This document shows positions 43,031 to 52,992 of a stretch of DNA of 64,000 bases, one piece after another. The position numbers were made by a program, and so were the translations under genes. The stretch is from assembly GCA_002426795.1 (NCBI GenBank), contig DINQ01000002.1:121677-185676 (forward strand), written 5' to 3'. Below the pieces are notes generated by a model that saw only the letters and a program-made list of their open reading frames with translations, had not been told where the DNA came from and ran no database searches. Source of the stretch: Bacteroidales bacterium UBA5536 (GTDB lineage: Bacteria > Bacteroidota > Bacteroidia > Bacteroidales > F082). Each line of letters opens with the position of its first letter. The first letter of the stretch is position 1.

Positions 43031-44875
43031 TCATTTCATACCGCTGAATTTATCAAGTTGGTTTTTGATGATGGTCATTAACTCGTTTTTATTGATGGGT
43101 TTGGCGATATAATCATCGAAGCCGGCTTCCAGCATTTTTTCCTTATCGCCTGCCATGGCGTAAGCCGTTTGGGCAATAAAGGGCACATAGCGGTATTCGG
43201 GATAGGTTTCCCTGATTTTTTGCATCAAAATGATCCCATTCCAGGGCGATGGCAAGTTAATGTCAAAAAGCATCACCTGAAAAATATGTCCTTTTTTTTG
43301 TCTTTCCCTGATGATTTTAATTGTCTCATCCCCATCAACGGCAATGGTAAGATGACCGGCTTTACTCAGGATTTTCTGTAAAACCATTCTGTTCATGCGG
43401 TCGTCTTCAACGATAAAAATGTCCAGTTTTCCGATAGAAGGTGCATTGGGAATAGGGATGCTCAGTGGTTTTGCGGGTTGTATCTGTCCTGATGCTGCTG
43501 TTTGTCGGCAAGGCACCTTGATTTCCACCATTGTTCCAACACCTCTTCTGCTTTCGATGTGGATCGATCCGCCCATCAGCAACAGCAGGCGCTTGGCCAA
43601 CGGCAAACCCAGCCCGGCACCCTGATGTGCACGGCCATAGCCCGAACTTTCTTGCCTGAAAGCATCGAAAAGATATTTCTGATAGTCGTCATCAATGCCT
43701 TCACCAGTGTCTTTCACCCGAACAATTGCCATATTTGTTTCTGGTTCGTGAAAACTGGTGATGGTAACAAATCCTGATTCAGTGTATTTAATGGCATTGT
43801 CGATCACAATGTGAAAAACCTGCATCAGTTTGGAGTTGTCGGCCAGAATCGGGGGCAGCTCGTTGAGTTTTGATTTGAAGTTCAATCCTTTTTCGTTGGC
43901 CGAAAATACCTTGAGGTCGAAAACATTTTGCAGGATTTCGTTAAGCGAACATTCGTGTACGTCGGCTTCAATATCGTTTGATTCGATGCGGCTGATATCG
44001 ATAATGTTGTTGATAAGGTTGAGTAGTCGGTCGCCACTTTGCTGAATGCCAGTGGCATAATCGTATAATTCCTTGTTTTCCAGCAGGGACAATTCCGTTT
44101 CGAGCAGACTGGAAAAACCAATGATGCCGTTTAGGGGCATCCTGATTTCGTGGCTCATATTCGACAGGAACGCATTTTTCAGGTAGTTGGCATCTTCTGC
44201 TCTTTTGAGGGCTTTTTTTAGCTCGGCATCTTTCATACGGCCTTCCTCTACTTTTTCCATCAATTCTGCGGTGCGTGATGCTATTTCCTGCTCAATCCGA
44301 CTGGCACTTTCCTGTTCCTGGGCTTTGAGTTGGTCGAGGGCATTTTGCCTGGCCTTTATGAGGTTTCTGTATTTTTTCTTTTGAAGCAACAGCATGAGAG
44401 CGAGCGCTAAAACCAGAAAGACCAATCCCGCAAAAAGGTAATAAGAAACCTGTTGAATGGATAGACTGCCAGATGAAGCATTTTTTTTCGCAAACGATTC
44501 CGGTAGCGACATTGAATCAATAGGTTGATAGGCCTTTGCCAGCTGTGCCGCCTGCAAAAAATAATAGCGTGCCGAATCGGCAACTCCTTCTTTTTCATAC
44601 AGATCGACCATCAGTGCGAAGGCCAACATCTGTTGCTCAGGCTGCAATTTGTCATTTTTACTGTTGAGAAGCTGGTAAAGGGTGCTTCGTGCAGCCTGTG
44701 GCGAAAATGTAGATTGTGCCTTGGCAAGTTCGAGCATCAAAACAGGTTTTAAGCCGTTTTCGGCCTGCTTGATGGCGTTCTCGATACTGTCGATACGCAC
44801 TGCCATTGCAGCATTTTGCGCCTTGAGGGCAATGCTGATCGAAAGAAAAAATACCAGAATGAATAGCCTGTTCAT
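43031..44875 (-). CDS. Hybrid sensor histidine kinase with C-terminal receiver
   Basis: 614 residues from the ATG at 44875; the frame is open to 44980, but the -7 box at 44899-44906 favours the shorter start. Signal peptide (ending ALKAQN), helical TPR-like periplasmic part (about 25-125), TM helix (144-165), coiled coil (about 170-230), HisKA with His242 (LSNMSHEIRMPLNG), HATPase (GAGLGLPLAKRLLLLMGG), and a receiver with the acidic pair VEDDRMN and phospho-Asp in MLFDINLP. It senses through the periplasm; with no output domain it must pass phosphate to another protein. Confidence 0.92.
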   Translation of the reverse strand: MNRLFILVFFLSISIALKAQNAAMAVRIDSIENAIKQAENGLKPVLMLELAKAQSTFSPQAARSTLYQLLNSKNDKLQPEQQMLAFALMVDLYEKEGVADSARYYFLQAAQLAKAYQPIDSMSLPESFAKKNASSGSLSIQQVSYYLFAGLVFLVLALALMLLLQKKKYRNLIKARQNALDQLKAQEQESASRIEQEIASRTAELMEKVEEGRMKDAELKKALKRAEDANYLKNAFLSNMSHEIRMPLNGIIGFSSLLETELSLLENKELYDYATGIQQSGDRLLNLINNIIDISRIESNDIEADVHECSLNEILQNVFDLKVFSANEKGLNFKSKLNELPPILADNSKLMQVFHIVIDNAIKYTESGFVTITSFHEPETNMAIVRVKDTGEGIDDDYQKYLFDAFRQESSGYGRAHQGAGLGLPLAKRLLLLMGGSIHIESRRGVGTMVEIKVPCRQTAASGQIQPAKPLSIPIPNAPSIGKLDIFIVEDDRMNRMVLQKILSKAGHLTIAVDGDETIKIIRERQKKGHIFQVMLFDINLPSPWNGIILMQKIRETYPEYRYVPFIAQTAYAMAGDKEKMLEAGFDDYIAKPINKNELMTIIKNQLDKFSGMK

Positions 44876-44898
44876 TTTAAATGTCTGAAGAAGACAAA

Positions 44899-44906
44899 CA
44901 AAGATA
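44899..44906 (-). promoter_or_regulatory. -7 box for the hybrid kinase gene
   Basis: Minus-strand TATCTTTG, exact consensus, about 25 bases before the ATG at 44875. The rest of the 313-base gap to 45188 is AT-rich and shows no gene; the carboxylase promoter must lie in it, but I found no exact box. Confidence 0.45.
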
Positions 44907-45188
44907 AGCTTTAATTGGTCAATTCTGCTCCTAAAAAAGCTTAACATTTTCTGCATGACAGGCATTTTTTCGAACGGCAATCGTTTTACGTGCTTGTTGA
45001 CGGTTTAACTTAACTGAAAGGGAGATTCGTGTTTTATCTTTTCATCAATCAATTCATTGTTAATAAATTAACACTTATTCTTATTCAGTCTAAATTACCC
45101 GATTTTGAATTATTGAGTATATTTACCCACTTTTTTGCATCATTTTTTTTGAAGAAAATGTTGAAAACAACCATTATAACAATCACAT

Positions 45189-46697
45189 ATGATAAAAAAA
45201 GTTCTAGTTGCCAACAGGGGTGAAATTGCCGTGAGGGTGATGCGTTCCTGTCGCGAAATGGGCATCGAAACAGTTGCTGTTTACTCCGAAGCCGACCGAA
45301 AAGCCATGCACGTGCGCTATGCCGACGATGCCTATGCCATTGGCCCAGCACCCTCTTCAGAGAGCTATTTGCGCATGGACAAAATTATTGCTGCAGCCAA
45401 AGCTTCGGGTGCCGATGCCATCCATCCTGGTTATGGGTTTTTATCTGAAAATGCCACGTTCTCGCAACTGTGCGAGAAGGAAGGTATTATTTTTATAGGA
45501 CCATCTCCGCATGCCATCAACACCATGGGCGATAAAATCACAGCCCGAAAAACCATGATTGCTGCCGGCGTGCCCGTTGTCCCCGGAACCACTGAACCTA
45601 TTTCCGATTTGAAAACTGCCGTTAAGGTGATCAAAGAAATCGGACTACCGGTCATGATCAAAGCCAGCGCCGGTGGAGGAGGTAAAGGGATGCGACTGGT
45701 AAAACGGGAAGAAGATATCCTCGACTCTGTTAGCGCAGCCAGGTCGGAAGCCAAAGCAGCATTTGGTGACGACGCAGTGTATATCGAGAAATATATTTCT
45801 TCGCCCCACCATATCGAATTTCAGGTGCTTGGCGACAAGCACGGGCATGTCGTACACCTTTTCGAGCGTGAATGTTCGGTGCAGCGCCGGCACCAGAAAG
45901 TGGTAGAAGAAACTCCTTCGCCCATCATGACGCAGGAAGTGCGCATGAAAATGGGAGAAGCTGCTGTGGCAGCTGCCAAAGCCGTGAATTACCATGGCGC
46001 TGGCACCATTGAGTTTATCGTTGACGATAACCTCAATTATTATTTTCTCGAAATGAATACACGCCTCCAGGTTGAGCATCCGATTACAGAGCGTGTGGTT
46101 GGTGTTGACCTGGTGAAACAGCAAATCAATATTGCCAATGGATTGCCGCTGGCATTTAAACAGGAAGATTTGCGCCAAAATGGTCATGCCATTGAGGTGC
46201 GCATCTATGCCGAAGATCCCGACAACAATTTCATGCCTTCACCTGGTGTGATCAAACACATTACCGAGCCCCTTGGTTTGGGTGTTCGACACGATGGCTA
46301 TGCCTACGAAGGGTATGAAATACCTATGTATTACGATCCAATGATTTCGAAATTGATCGTGTGGGCCGAGACCCGCGAAGAAGCCATTGCCCGTATGAAA
46401 AGGGCTTTGTTTGCCTATAAAATCACTGGTGTAAAAACTTCCATTCCCTATTTGCACCGTATACTCGAGGTGCCTGCATTTATTGAGGGGCGGTACAACA
46501 CCCATTTCATCGAAGAAAACAGCGAGTTGCTCAAACCACGCGCCAATTGCACGGCACGTTGTGTTGATGTGGCTGCCATGACTGCTTTTGTGGATTATAT
46601 CACCAAACTGGAAAAAATCCAGCCTCCTGTAAGAACACATGAGTTAGGCAGTAACTGGAAAGACTTTGGTCGCAAGAGATCAATTTTGAGGATGTAA
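45189..46697 (+). CDS. Biotin carboxylase subunit of propionyl-/acetyl-CoA carboxylase
   Basis: 502 residues. ATP-grasp enzyme that carboxylates biotin. N-terminal VLVANRGEIAVRVMRSCRE, glycine-rich loop KASAGGGGKGMRLV, EKYISSPHHIEFQVLGD, catalytic EMNTRLQVEHPITE, and the C-terminal RMKRALFAYKITGVKTSI. First gene of a three-gene operon with a BCCP and a carboxyltransferase. Chain length and partners favour an acyl-CoA (propionyl-CoA) carboxylase rather than the fatty-acid AccC; the substrate is inferred from the methylmalonyl-CoA mutase genes close by. Confidence 0.93.
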   Translation: MIKKVLVANRGEIAVRVMRSCREMGIETVAVYSEADRKAMHVRYADDAYAIGPAPSSESYLRMDKIIAAAKASGADAIHPGYGFLSENATFSQLCEKEGIIFIGPSPHAINTMGDKITARKTMIAAGVPVVPGTTEPISDLKTAVKVIKEIGLPVMIKASAGGGGKGMRLVKREEDILDSVSAARSEAKAAFGDDAVYIEKYISSPHHIEFQVLGDKHGHVVHLFERECSVQRRHQKVVEETPSPIMTQEVRMKMGEAAVAAAKAVNYHGAGTIEFIVDDNLNYYFLEMNTRLQVEHPITERVVGVDLVKQQINIANGLPLAFKQEDLRQNGHAIEVRIYAEDPDNNFMPSPGVIKHITEPLGLGVRHDGYAYEGYEIPMYYDPMISKLIVWAETREEAIARMKRALFAYKITGVKTSIPYLHRILEVPAFIEGRYNTHFIEENSELLKPRANCTARCVDVAAMTAFVDYITKLEKIQPPVRTHELGSNWKDFGRKRSILRM

Positions 46698-46716
46698 ACA
46701 GCAATACTTAAAAAAC

Positions 46717-47223
46717 ATGTCGTACGAAATAAAAATAAATGACCGTCTGGCTGAAATTGAAATTTTAAGCCGTGAAGGAACAAAAATGCAGATTGCGATC
46801 GATAAAAAGATTTATGATATCGATATTGCTGAGGTTGAACGCGGGGTGTACAGCATTTTGCTCGACAACCGCTCATTTAATGTAGAACTGGTTGAGGGAA
46901 AAACTGCCAAATCATACACCGTCAACACGCTTTACGACACTTTTGATGTGGAAATTGTGGATGCTGAAAGCAAATACCTGATGAACCGCAAAAAGGATGA
47001 TGGTGAAGACGAGAACGTGATTGCATCACCCATGCCTGGCAAAGTTGTAAAAGTGCTTGTGAAAGAAGGAGATTCAGTAAAGGCCGGTCAAACTGTTGTG
47101 GTTGTTTCGGCCATGAAAATGGAGAGCGAGTACAAAGTGAAGCAGGATCGGGTAGTAAAAAGGGTTTTGGTGAAAGAAGGCGACACAGTGAATGGCGATC
47201 AACCCATGGTAATCATAGAATAA
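46717..47223 (+). CDS. Biotin carboxyl carrier protein
   Basis: 168 residues. The C-terminal biotinyl domain (about 98-168) starts VIASPMPGKVVKV and has the biotin-accepting Lys134 in SAMKMESE. The N-terminal ~95 residues are a predominantly beta domain of the type that links PCC subunits; an acidic/basic hinge (KKDDGEDEN) precedes the biotinyl domain. It shuttles carboxybiotin between the flanking subunits. Confidence 0.92.
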   Translation: MSYEIKINDRLAEIEILSREGTKMQIAIDKKIYDIDIAEVERGVYSILLDNRSFNVELVEGKTAKSYTVNTLYDTFDVEIVDAESKYLMNRKKDDGEDENVIASPMPGKVVKVLVKEGDSVKAGQTVVVVSAMKMESEYKVKQDRVVKRVLVKEGDTVNGDQPMVIIE

Positions 47224-47249
47224 AACATAGACCAAAAAAACAGATAACG

Positions 47250-48785
47250 ATGTCGAAAATAAACAAATTCAAACAGCTTGAAGAAAACAGCCGGATGGCT
47301 GAGCTTGGTGGAGGAGAAGAGAGGATTAACAAACAACATGCAGCCGGCCGGAAAACCGCCCGCGAACGATTGATCGACTTGCTCGACCCCAATACCTTTG
47401 CCGAAATCGACAAATTTGTCACGCACCGGACTACGGATTTTGATATGGACAAGCAGAAATTCCTGGGCGATGGTGTGGTGAGTGGTTATGGCAAGATTGA
47501 TGGCCGGTTGGTGTATGTTTTTGCGCAGGATTTTACGGTTTTTGGAGGCTCACTCAGCCGTGCCAATGCTGATAAAATTGTAAAAATCATGGATCTGGCC
47601 ATGAAAATGGGCGCGCCTGTAATTGGCCTCAACGACTCGGGCGGAGCACGTATTCAGGAAGGTGTGGAAAGCCTGGGTGGTTACGCAGATATTTTCTACC
47701 GCAACGTGATGTCATCTGGTGTGATACCGCAAATATCAGCCATTCTGGGGCCTTGTGCCGGGGGTGCTGTTTATTCGCCGGCCATCACCGACTTCATCAT
47801 GATGGTGAAAGATACTTCTTATATGTTTGTAACAGGTCCGGATGTGATTAAAACCGTGACGCACGAAGAAGTGACCAAAGAAGATCTCGGAGGTGCCATG
47901 ACCCACAACAGCAAAAGTGGTGTGGCTCATTTGTTGGCCGACGACGACGAACAGGCCATGATGATGATTCGTGAGCTGATGAGCTTCCTGCCTTCAAACA
48001 ATATGGAAGATCCTCCGGTAAAGGTCTGCACAGATAACATTTATCGCGAAGACGAAAGCCTCGATTCTATTGTGCCCGACGATCCAAACAAGCCTTACGA
48101 TATGCACGAAATCATCTCAAAAGTGGTAGATGACCATCATTTCTTTGAGGTGCAACAATATTACGCCAAAAATATCATCATAGGTTTTGCCCGTCTTAAC
48201 GGGAAACCGGTCGGTATCGTTGCCAACCAACCTGCAGTTTTGGCTGGTGTGCTTGATATTGACAGCTCAATCAAGGCTGCGCGCTTTGTTCGTTTCTGCG
48301 ATGCTTTCAATATTCCAATTATCACTTTTGAAGATGTCCCTGGATTTTTGCCAGGCACTACGCAGGAGTTTGGCGGAATTATCAAACATGGCGCTAAATT
48401 GCTATATGCTTTTGCTGAGGCAACCGTGCCAAAAATCACTGTCATTACCCGCAAAGCTTATGGCGGAGCTTATGATGTGATGTCGAGCAAGCACATTGGA
48501 GCCGATATGAATTTTGCCTTCCCAACAGCTGAAATTGCCGTGATGGGTCCTGAAGGTGCGGTAAACATCATCTACAAAAACAAGCTGAACGAAGCGGACA
48601 GGCAAGCCGCTATCGACGATTACCGCAACACCTTTGCCAGTCCATACAAAGCTGCCGCATTGGGCTATATTGATGAGATTATTTACCCGCGTCAAACACG
48701 TGCCAAGTTGATTCAGGCACTTGAGATGACACAATCAAAAGCCAAAAGCAATCCGCCTAAAAAACACGGAAACATTCCGTTATAA
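47250..48785 (+). CDS. Carboxyltransferase subunit (PccB-like)
   Basis: 511 residues with the duplicated crotonase-fold carboxyltransferase domain: GRKTARERLIDLLDPNTF, INDSGGARIQEGVESLGGYAD (region starting GLNDSGGA), GPCAGGAVYSPA, then in the C-half FEDVPGFLPGTTQEFGGIIKHGAK and KAYGGAYDVMSSKHI. It transfers CO2 from biotin to acyl-CoA. It is closest in layout to propionyl-CoA carboxylase beta. Not a sodium pump: no membrane subunit (MmdB/OadB-type) is encoded next to it. Confidence 0.93.
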   Translation: MSKINKFKQLEENSRMAELGGGEERINKQHAAGRKTARERLIDLLDPNTFAEIDKFVTHRTTDFDMDKQKFLGDGVVSGYGKIDGRLVYVFAQDFTVFGGSLSRANADKIVKIMDLAMKMGAPVIGLNDSGGARIQEGVESLGGYADIFYRNVMSSGVIPQISAILGPCAGGAVYSPAITDFIMMVKDTSYMFVTGPDVIKTVTHEEVTKEDLGGAMTHNSKSGVAHLLADDDEQAMMMIRELMSFLPSNNMEDPPVKVCTDNIYREDESLDSIVPDDPNKPYDMHEIISKVVDDHHFFEVQQYYAKNIIIGFARLNGKPVGIVANQPAVLAGVLDIDSSIKAARFVRFCDAFNIPIITFEDVPGFLPGTTQEFGGIIKHGAKLLYAFAEATVPKITVITRKAYGGAYDVMSSKHIGADMNFAFPTAEIAVMGPEGAVNIIYKNKLNEADRQAAIDDYRNTFASPYKAAALGYIDEIIYPRQTRAKLIQALEMTQSKAKSNPPKKHGNIPL

Positions 48786-48806
48786 TTTAGAGGAATGAGT
48801 ATTGAA

Positions 48807-48840
48807 AGCAGCTTGTCTCTTACGACAGGCTGTTTTTTTT
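48807..48840 (+). terminator. Terminator after the carboxylase operon
   Basis: CAGCTTGTC (48809-48817) pairs with GACAGGCTG (48824-48832; one G-T wobble), followed by eight Ts. Confidence 0.85.
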
Positions 48841-49585
48841 ATGCTGATTTGCGAAGCAACTCGTAGAAGTTTTCCATCGATTTCAGAAAGGCACGATTCA
48901 CGATTGGATCCTGAATCCATCTGGGAAACTGGGGTTCGGCCGAAGAGTAAGCCGTAAACTCAACATAGGTGAGCATAGGACTGATTTCGTACACTTGCCA
49001 CAAGCCTTCATAATGTCCAAAATCGTTCACACTGCAGGTATATGGCGGCTGATACGCATCGCTGCTCTCGATGTGAATGGAAGTGAGCGGCAAAAAATGA
49101 TGCTTTTTTTCCTTGTTCTCAGCAATCAAAAATTTGTTACGCAAGGGCCAAGGCAGGTCAAACATGGTAAAGGTGACCCAGAAGTTCTTGTCGGCTCTTT
49201 TGATAAGCCTTGATTCTCCGGCATTGCTGAGCCACATGGGCATTTTTTTGTAATCACGGATGAGATGCAGCACGGTTGGGGCAGAGAGGTGGTTGAATAA
49301 CATGGCCGAACGGCGCTGGCGCACCTGTCTTCCATTGCGCAAGGTGAGCCACCGCTGATAGCTAAGGGTGTGCGCCGACTTTTCGAGCTCTTCCCACTGC
49401 GAAAATCCAACGATTTGCTCGTCAGTATTGCGCAAGAGCATAGCCTCAGGCAAAACAGCAGCATGGTTCAATTCCTGTTGGGGTTGAACAATCAACAAGC
49501 AAATGAAGAGTGATAAAATTTTCAAAGTCCTGATCCTAAGGTGGGCAAAAATACATAAACGCAATCGATTACGCAAATAGTTCAT
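48839..49585 (-). CDS. START/SRPBCC-fold exported protein
   Basis: 248 residues from the ATG at 49585. The basic N-terminus with a hydrophobic segment (TLKILSLFICLLIV) suggests export. The rest resembles the START lipid-binding fold: LRNGRQVRQRRSAMLFNH, the RDYKKMPMWLSNAGESRLIKR segment, FWVTFTMFDLPWPLRNK, and the C-terminal helix FLKSMENFYELLRK. The substrate is unknown, possibly a lipid. Single gene divergent from the UPF0316 gene. Confidence 0.75.
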   Translation of the reverse strand: MNYLRNRLRLCIFAHLRIRTLKILSLFICLLIVQPQQELNHAAVLPEAMLLRNTDEQIVGFSQWEELEKSAHTLSYQRWLTLRNGRQVRQRRSAMLFNHLSAPTVLHLIRDYKKMPMWLSNAGESRLIKRADKNFWVTFTMFDLPWPLRNKFLIAENKEKKHHFLPLTSIHIESSDAYQPPYTCSVNDFGHYEGLWQVYEISPMLTYVEFTAYSSAEPQFPRWIQDPIVNRAFLKSMENFYELLRKSA

Positions 49586-49666
49586 TGTGTGCTGGTTTTG
49601 TGAATGCAGGCTGGCAATCTTGTCGATCAAAAAATGATTGATCCCGGCTTTGTCGTTTATTTGCTG

Positions 49667-49674
49667 TATTTTTG
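49667..49674 (+). promoter_or_regulatory. -7 box for the UPF0316 gene
   Basis: Exact TATTTTTG, about 32 bases before the ATG at 49706. Confidence 0.45.
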
Positions 49675-49705
49675 CCGTTGGAAGTATAACAAATTATAAA
49701 GCGCT

Positions 49706-50299
49706 ATGCCTGAATGGATTAATGCGGATGTTTATAACTGGGTGATTCTCCCTTTACTGATTGCAATAGCCCGCATCATGGATGTGAGTGTGGGGACAAT
49801 CCGACTGATTTTTGTTTCACGTGGGTATAAGTATCTGGCTCCTATGCTGGGTTTTATTGAAGTAATTATCTGGTTAGTAGCTATTGGTCAGATCATGCAG
49901 CAACTTGATAATTTCATGAGTTATATTGGTTATGGGGCAGGATTTGCCATGGGAAATTACATTGGGATTATTCTGGTTGAGAAAATGTCGATTGGCACCG
50001 TTGTGATTCGTATCATTCCTAAAATGGATACTTCTACCCTGATTCAGCAGCTTCGTGAAGCCAATTATGGCGTAACAAGTGTTGACGCCGAAGGCAAAAG
50101 CGGGCCTGTAAAAATGTTGTTCAGCATCATCAAAAAGAAAGACTTACGCGATGCCTTGCGGATCATTAACACCTATAACCCCAATGCTTTTTATACTATT
50201 GAAGAAGTGCAAAGAGTAAACGAGGGTTATTTCAGGACTGCGCAGAAAAAAGCCGGATTGTTTGGCGGCATTTTTAGTTCGAGTCAGGTGAGGAAATAG
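49706..50299 (+). CDS. UPF0316-type membrane protein (DUF5698 + DUF2179)
   Basis: 197 residues: three transmembrane helices (about 12-100) with the RLIFVSRGYKYLAPMLGFIE segment typical of the family, then a soluble DUF2179 domain (about 105-175; VVIRIIPKMDTSTLIQQLR). DUF2179 resembles nucleotide- or metabolite-binding ferredoxin-like folds. Function unknown. purN starts 30 bases downstream. Confidence 0.85.
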   Translation: MPEWINADVYNWVILPLLIAIARIMDVSVGTIRLIFVSRGYKYLAPMLGFIEVIIWLVAIGQIMQQLDNFMSYIGYGAGFAMGNYIGIILVEKMSIGTVVIRIIPKMDTSTLIQQLREANYGVTSVDAEGKSGPVKMLFSIIKKKDLRDALRIINTYNPNAFYTIEEVQRVNEGYFRTAQKKAGLFGGIFSSSQVRK

Positions 50300-50328
50300 C
50301 ATAAATCTTATCGATAAAAACTGAAATC

Positions 50329-50895
50329 ATGAAACAACTGGCTGTTTTCGTCTCGGGTAGCGGCACCAATATGGAACGCATTGCCAACTATTTTGCTGAA
50401 AATAAAACGGCCGAGATTGCAGTTGTGGTATGTAATAATCCGCAGGCAGGCGCTATTCAGCGGGCAAAAAGACTGGGCATTCCGCTCATGATGATTGACA
50501 GGGCGATGATGTATCGCTCGGATGATCTGGTGAATCAACTCGAAAAACTTCAAATTGATTTGATTGTCCTGGCCGGATTTCTCTGGCTCATTCCGCAAAA
50601 CCTGCTCCAGGCCTTTCCCAACCGCATTGTCAACATCCATCCGGCTTTACTGCCTGATTATGGCGGAAAAGGCATGTATGGCGAAAAGGTGCACCAGGCA
50701 GTCATCGCGGCCAAAGAAACATACTCTGGCATCACTATCCATTTTGTGAATGAACAGTACGATGCAGGCGCGGTCATTTTTCAGGAAAAATTCGCCCTGC
50801 ACCCCGATGAAACTGCGGCTTCGCTGGCCCAACGCATTCATCAGCTCGAGTATGCGCATTTCCCAAGAGTGATCGAATCACTGCTCGAAAAATAA
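50329..50895 (+). CDS. purN: Phosphoribosylglycinamide formyltransferase PurN
   Basis: 188 residues. Third step of purine synthesis using 10-formyl-THF. GAR-binding SGSGTNM, catalytic Asn in VVCNNP, IVNIHPALLPDYGGKGMYG with the catalytic His, and the Asp in YDAGAVI. Length is normal. Confidence 0.95.
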   Translation: MKQLAVFVSGSGTNMERIANYFAENKTAEIAVVVCNNPQAGAIQRAKRLGIPLMMIDRAMMYRSDDLVNQLEKLQIDLIVLAGFLWLIPQNLLQAFPNRIVNIHPALLPDYGGKGMYGEKVHQAVIAAKETYSGITIHFVNEQYDAGAVIFQEKFALHPDETAASLAQRIHQLEYAHFPRVIESLLEK

Positions 50896-50945
50896 GCATC
50901 CACCCGGAAAGCGGTTTTCTGTTAATATTTTCACAATAATTTGAG

Positions 50946-50972
50946 TAAAGCCTTCAGCCTTTCGGCTTTTTT
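50946..50972 (+). terminator. Probable terminator after purN
   Basis: AAAGCC (50947-50952) pairs with GGCTTT (50964-50969), with an alternative inner stem AGCC/GGCT, followed by Ts. Confidence 0.5.
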
Positions 50973-50976
50973 ATCG

Positions 50977-50984
50977 TAATTTTG
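50977..50984 (+). promoter_or_regulatory. -7 box for the methylmalonyl-CoA mutase operon
   Basis: Exact TAATTTTG directly after the purN terminator, about 100 bases before the mutA ATG. The leader of nearly 100 bases is longer than others in the window; no cobalamin-riboswitch core was recognised in it. Confidence 0.45.
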
Positions 50985-51087
50985 CCGCCTGTAGACCTAA
51001 ATCGCTGTAAATGCGCACTTAAGTTGACAAATTTGAGGGTGTTACAGTGAACAGGAAAAGATAGTTGTTACACATAACGCAAACAAA

Positions 51088-52974
51088 ATGGAGAAGCAGG
51101 AGAAAAGGCTCTTCGGTGAGTTTCAGGATGTTCCGACAGCCAAATGGGAAGAACAGATACTGAAAGACCTGAAAGGGGCCGATTATGCAAAAAAATTGAA
51201 CTGGAAAACCGACGAAGGCTTTACAGTGAAACCCTATTACCGTTCAGAAGATTTGGAGCAAATCGCCTGGCTCAGGGCTTTGCCGGCTGATTTTCCTTTT
51301 GTGAGGGGAAATAAGGTTTCAGGAAACGACTGGCTGGTTCGGCAGGAAATTACCGTCACCGACATCAAACAAGCCAACGAAAAAGCGCTTGATATTTTGA
51401 TGAAAGGGGTTGATTCACTTGGTTTTGAATTGGAACTGGAGAAGAACTACAGCATCAATGAGATTGAGCAGCTGCTCAAAAATATCAGGGCCGACATAGC
51501 CGAACTGAATTTCTACTGCACCAAACAACACCTTCAGCTGGTCAATATCCTCGAGAAACTGGTGATCAAATATAACAGGCCGCTCGATGCCATCAAGGCT
51601 TCAATCAATTTTGATCCGCTGGCACGCTATGCCCGACGTGGCAACTGGTATACCAGTGAAGAAGAAGACTTCTGCCTTGCTTTCGAACTTATCAAAGCCT
51701 CAGCTAAACTTCCACAACTGAAAGTTATTGGCGTAAACGGACATGTTTTTGCCAATGCCGGTGCCACTATTGTGCAGGAAATGGCTTATACTCTGGCTCT
51801 TGGTAGCGAATACCTGAGTCGTCTGACCGATAAGGGACTCTTTGTGGGTGAGATTACACCAAAGATGAAATTCAATCTTGCTGTTGGTCCAAATTACTTC
51901 ATGGAAATTGCCAAACTGCGTGCCTATCGACTGCTTTGGGCGCATATAACCAACGCTTATGGCCTGAATGACGCCAACAACGGACGCATGCACATGCATG
52001 TGACGAATACCACGCACAATATGAGTCTCTACGATCCATATGTCAACATGCTTCGCACTACCACTTCGTCCATGTCGGCCATTTTGGGCGGTACCGATTC
52101 ATTGACGGTTCAGCCTTTTAATGTGCCTTTCGAAAAGCCCACAGCCTTTGCCGAACGCATCGCACGCAACCAGCAACTCATCCTAAAAGAGGAGTCTTAT
52201 TTTGACAAAGTTGCTGATCCGGCAGCCGGTTCTTACTATGTCGAAAGCCTGACACAATCGCTGGTTGAAGAAGCCTGGAAACTTTTCCTGAGCATACAGG
52301 AAGAAGGCGGCTATGTGGCTGCATTGAAAAACGGCACCATCCAGCAACAAATTGCCGAAAGCACCCGCAAACGCGACCTCAACATCGCCACGCGCCGCGA
52401 CAGCATATTGGGTGTGAACCAATACGCGAGCACAACCGAGCGACTCAAAACAGTACTTGCTCCTGAAGTTTTCGAAGCAGACGACCGCACAAGTGCCGAT
52501 GCCGAAATCGAAACCATCAAAACTTATCGTGCTGCGCAGGCCTTTGAGCAAATGCGTTATGAAACAGATATGTACAGCCTGCAAAATAAACGTCCTGTGG
52601 TTTGGATGCTGACTTATGGCAACCTGGCCATGCGCAAGGCAAGAGCGGGTTTTGCTGCCAATTTCTTTGCCTGTGCCGGATACGAGATCGTGGATAATAT
52701 TGGATTTGAAAGCATCGAAAAAGGCATTGAAGCGGCCAAAGCAGCCAAGCCATCTGTTGTGGTGCTTTGCAGCTCCGATGAGGAGTATGCCGACCATGCC
52801 CTGAAAGCTTACCAGGCGCTGAAAAATGATGCCATCGTTGTTTTGGCCGGAAATCCGGCCGAAACCGTGGAGCTGCTTAAAAATGCCGGTATGCAGCATT
52901 TTATCCATATGCGCAGCAATGTGCTTGAGACCTTGATCGATTTTCAGAAACAACTGGGGATCGCCCGTCAATAA
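51088..52974 (+). CDS. mutA: Methylmalonyl-CoA mutase small (beta) subunit MutA
   Basis: 628 residues. TIM-barrel MutA with VNGHVFANAGATIVQEMAYT, FNLAVGPNYFMEIAKLRAYR and the TRRDSILGVNQYA region. The C-terminal flavodoxin-like domain lacks the DxHxxG cobalamin motif, as expected for the non-catalytic subunit. It pairs with MutB encoded directly downstream to interconvert L-methylmalonyl-CoA and succinyl-CoA. Confidence 0.95.
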   Translation: MEKQEKRLFGEFQDVPTAKWEEQILKDLKGADYAKKLNWKTDEGFTVKPYYRSEDLEQIAWLRALPADFPFVRGNKVSGNDWLVRQEITVTDIKQANEKALDILMKGVDSLGFELELEKNYSINEIEQLLKNIRADIAELNFYCTKQHLQLVNILEKLVIKYNRPLDAIKASINFDPLARYARRGNWYTSEEEDFCLAFELIKASAKLPQLKVIGVNGHVFANAGATIVQEMAYTLALGSEYLSRLTDKGLFVGEITPKMKFNLAVGPNYFMEIAKLRAYRLLWAHITNAYGLNDANNGRMHMHVTNTTHNMSLYDPYVNMLRTTTSSMSAILGGTDSLTVQPFNVPFEKPTAFAERIARNQQLILKEESYFDKVADPAAGSYYVESLTQSLVEEAWKLFLSIQEEGGYVAALKNGTIQQQIAESTRKRDLNIATRRDSILGVNQYASTTERLKTVLAPEVFEADDRTSADAEIETIKTYRAAQAFEQMRYETDMYSLQNKRPVVWMLTYGNLAMRKARAGFAANFFACAGYEIVDNIGFESIEKGIEAAKAAKPSVVVLCSSDEEYADHALKAYQALKNDAIVVLAGNPAETVELLKNAGMQHFIHMRSNVLETLIDFQKQLGIARQ

Positions 52975-52992
52975 ATGAGGAAAGGAAGAATC

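Noticed and set aside
45189..48785. Sodium-pumping methylmalonyl-CoA decarboxylase complex
   Set aside because: A biotin carboxylase subunit is present and no beta (membrane) subunit is encoded nearby, which fits an ATP-dependent carboxylase.
50985..51087. Cobalamin riboswitch in the mutA leader
   Set aside because: The leader is only about 100 bases and no B12-box-like core was recognised.
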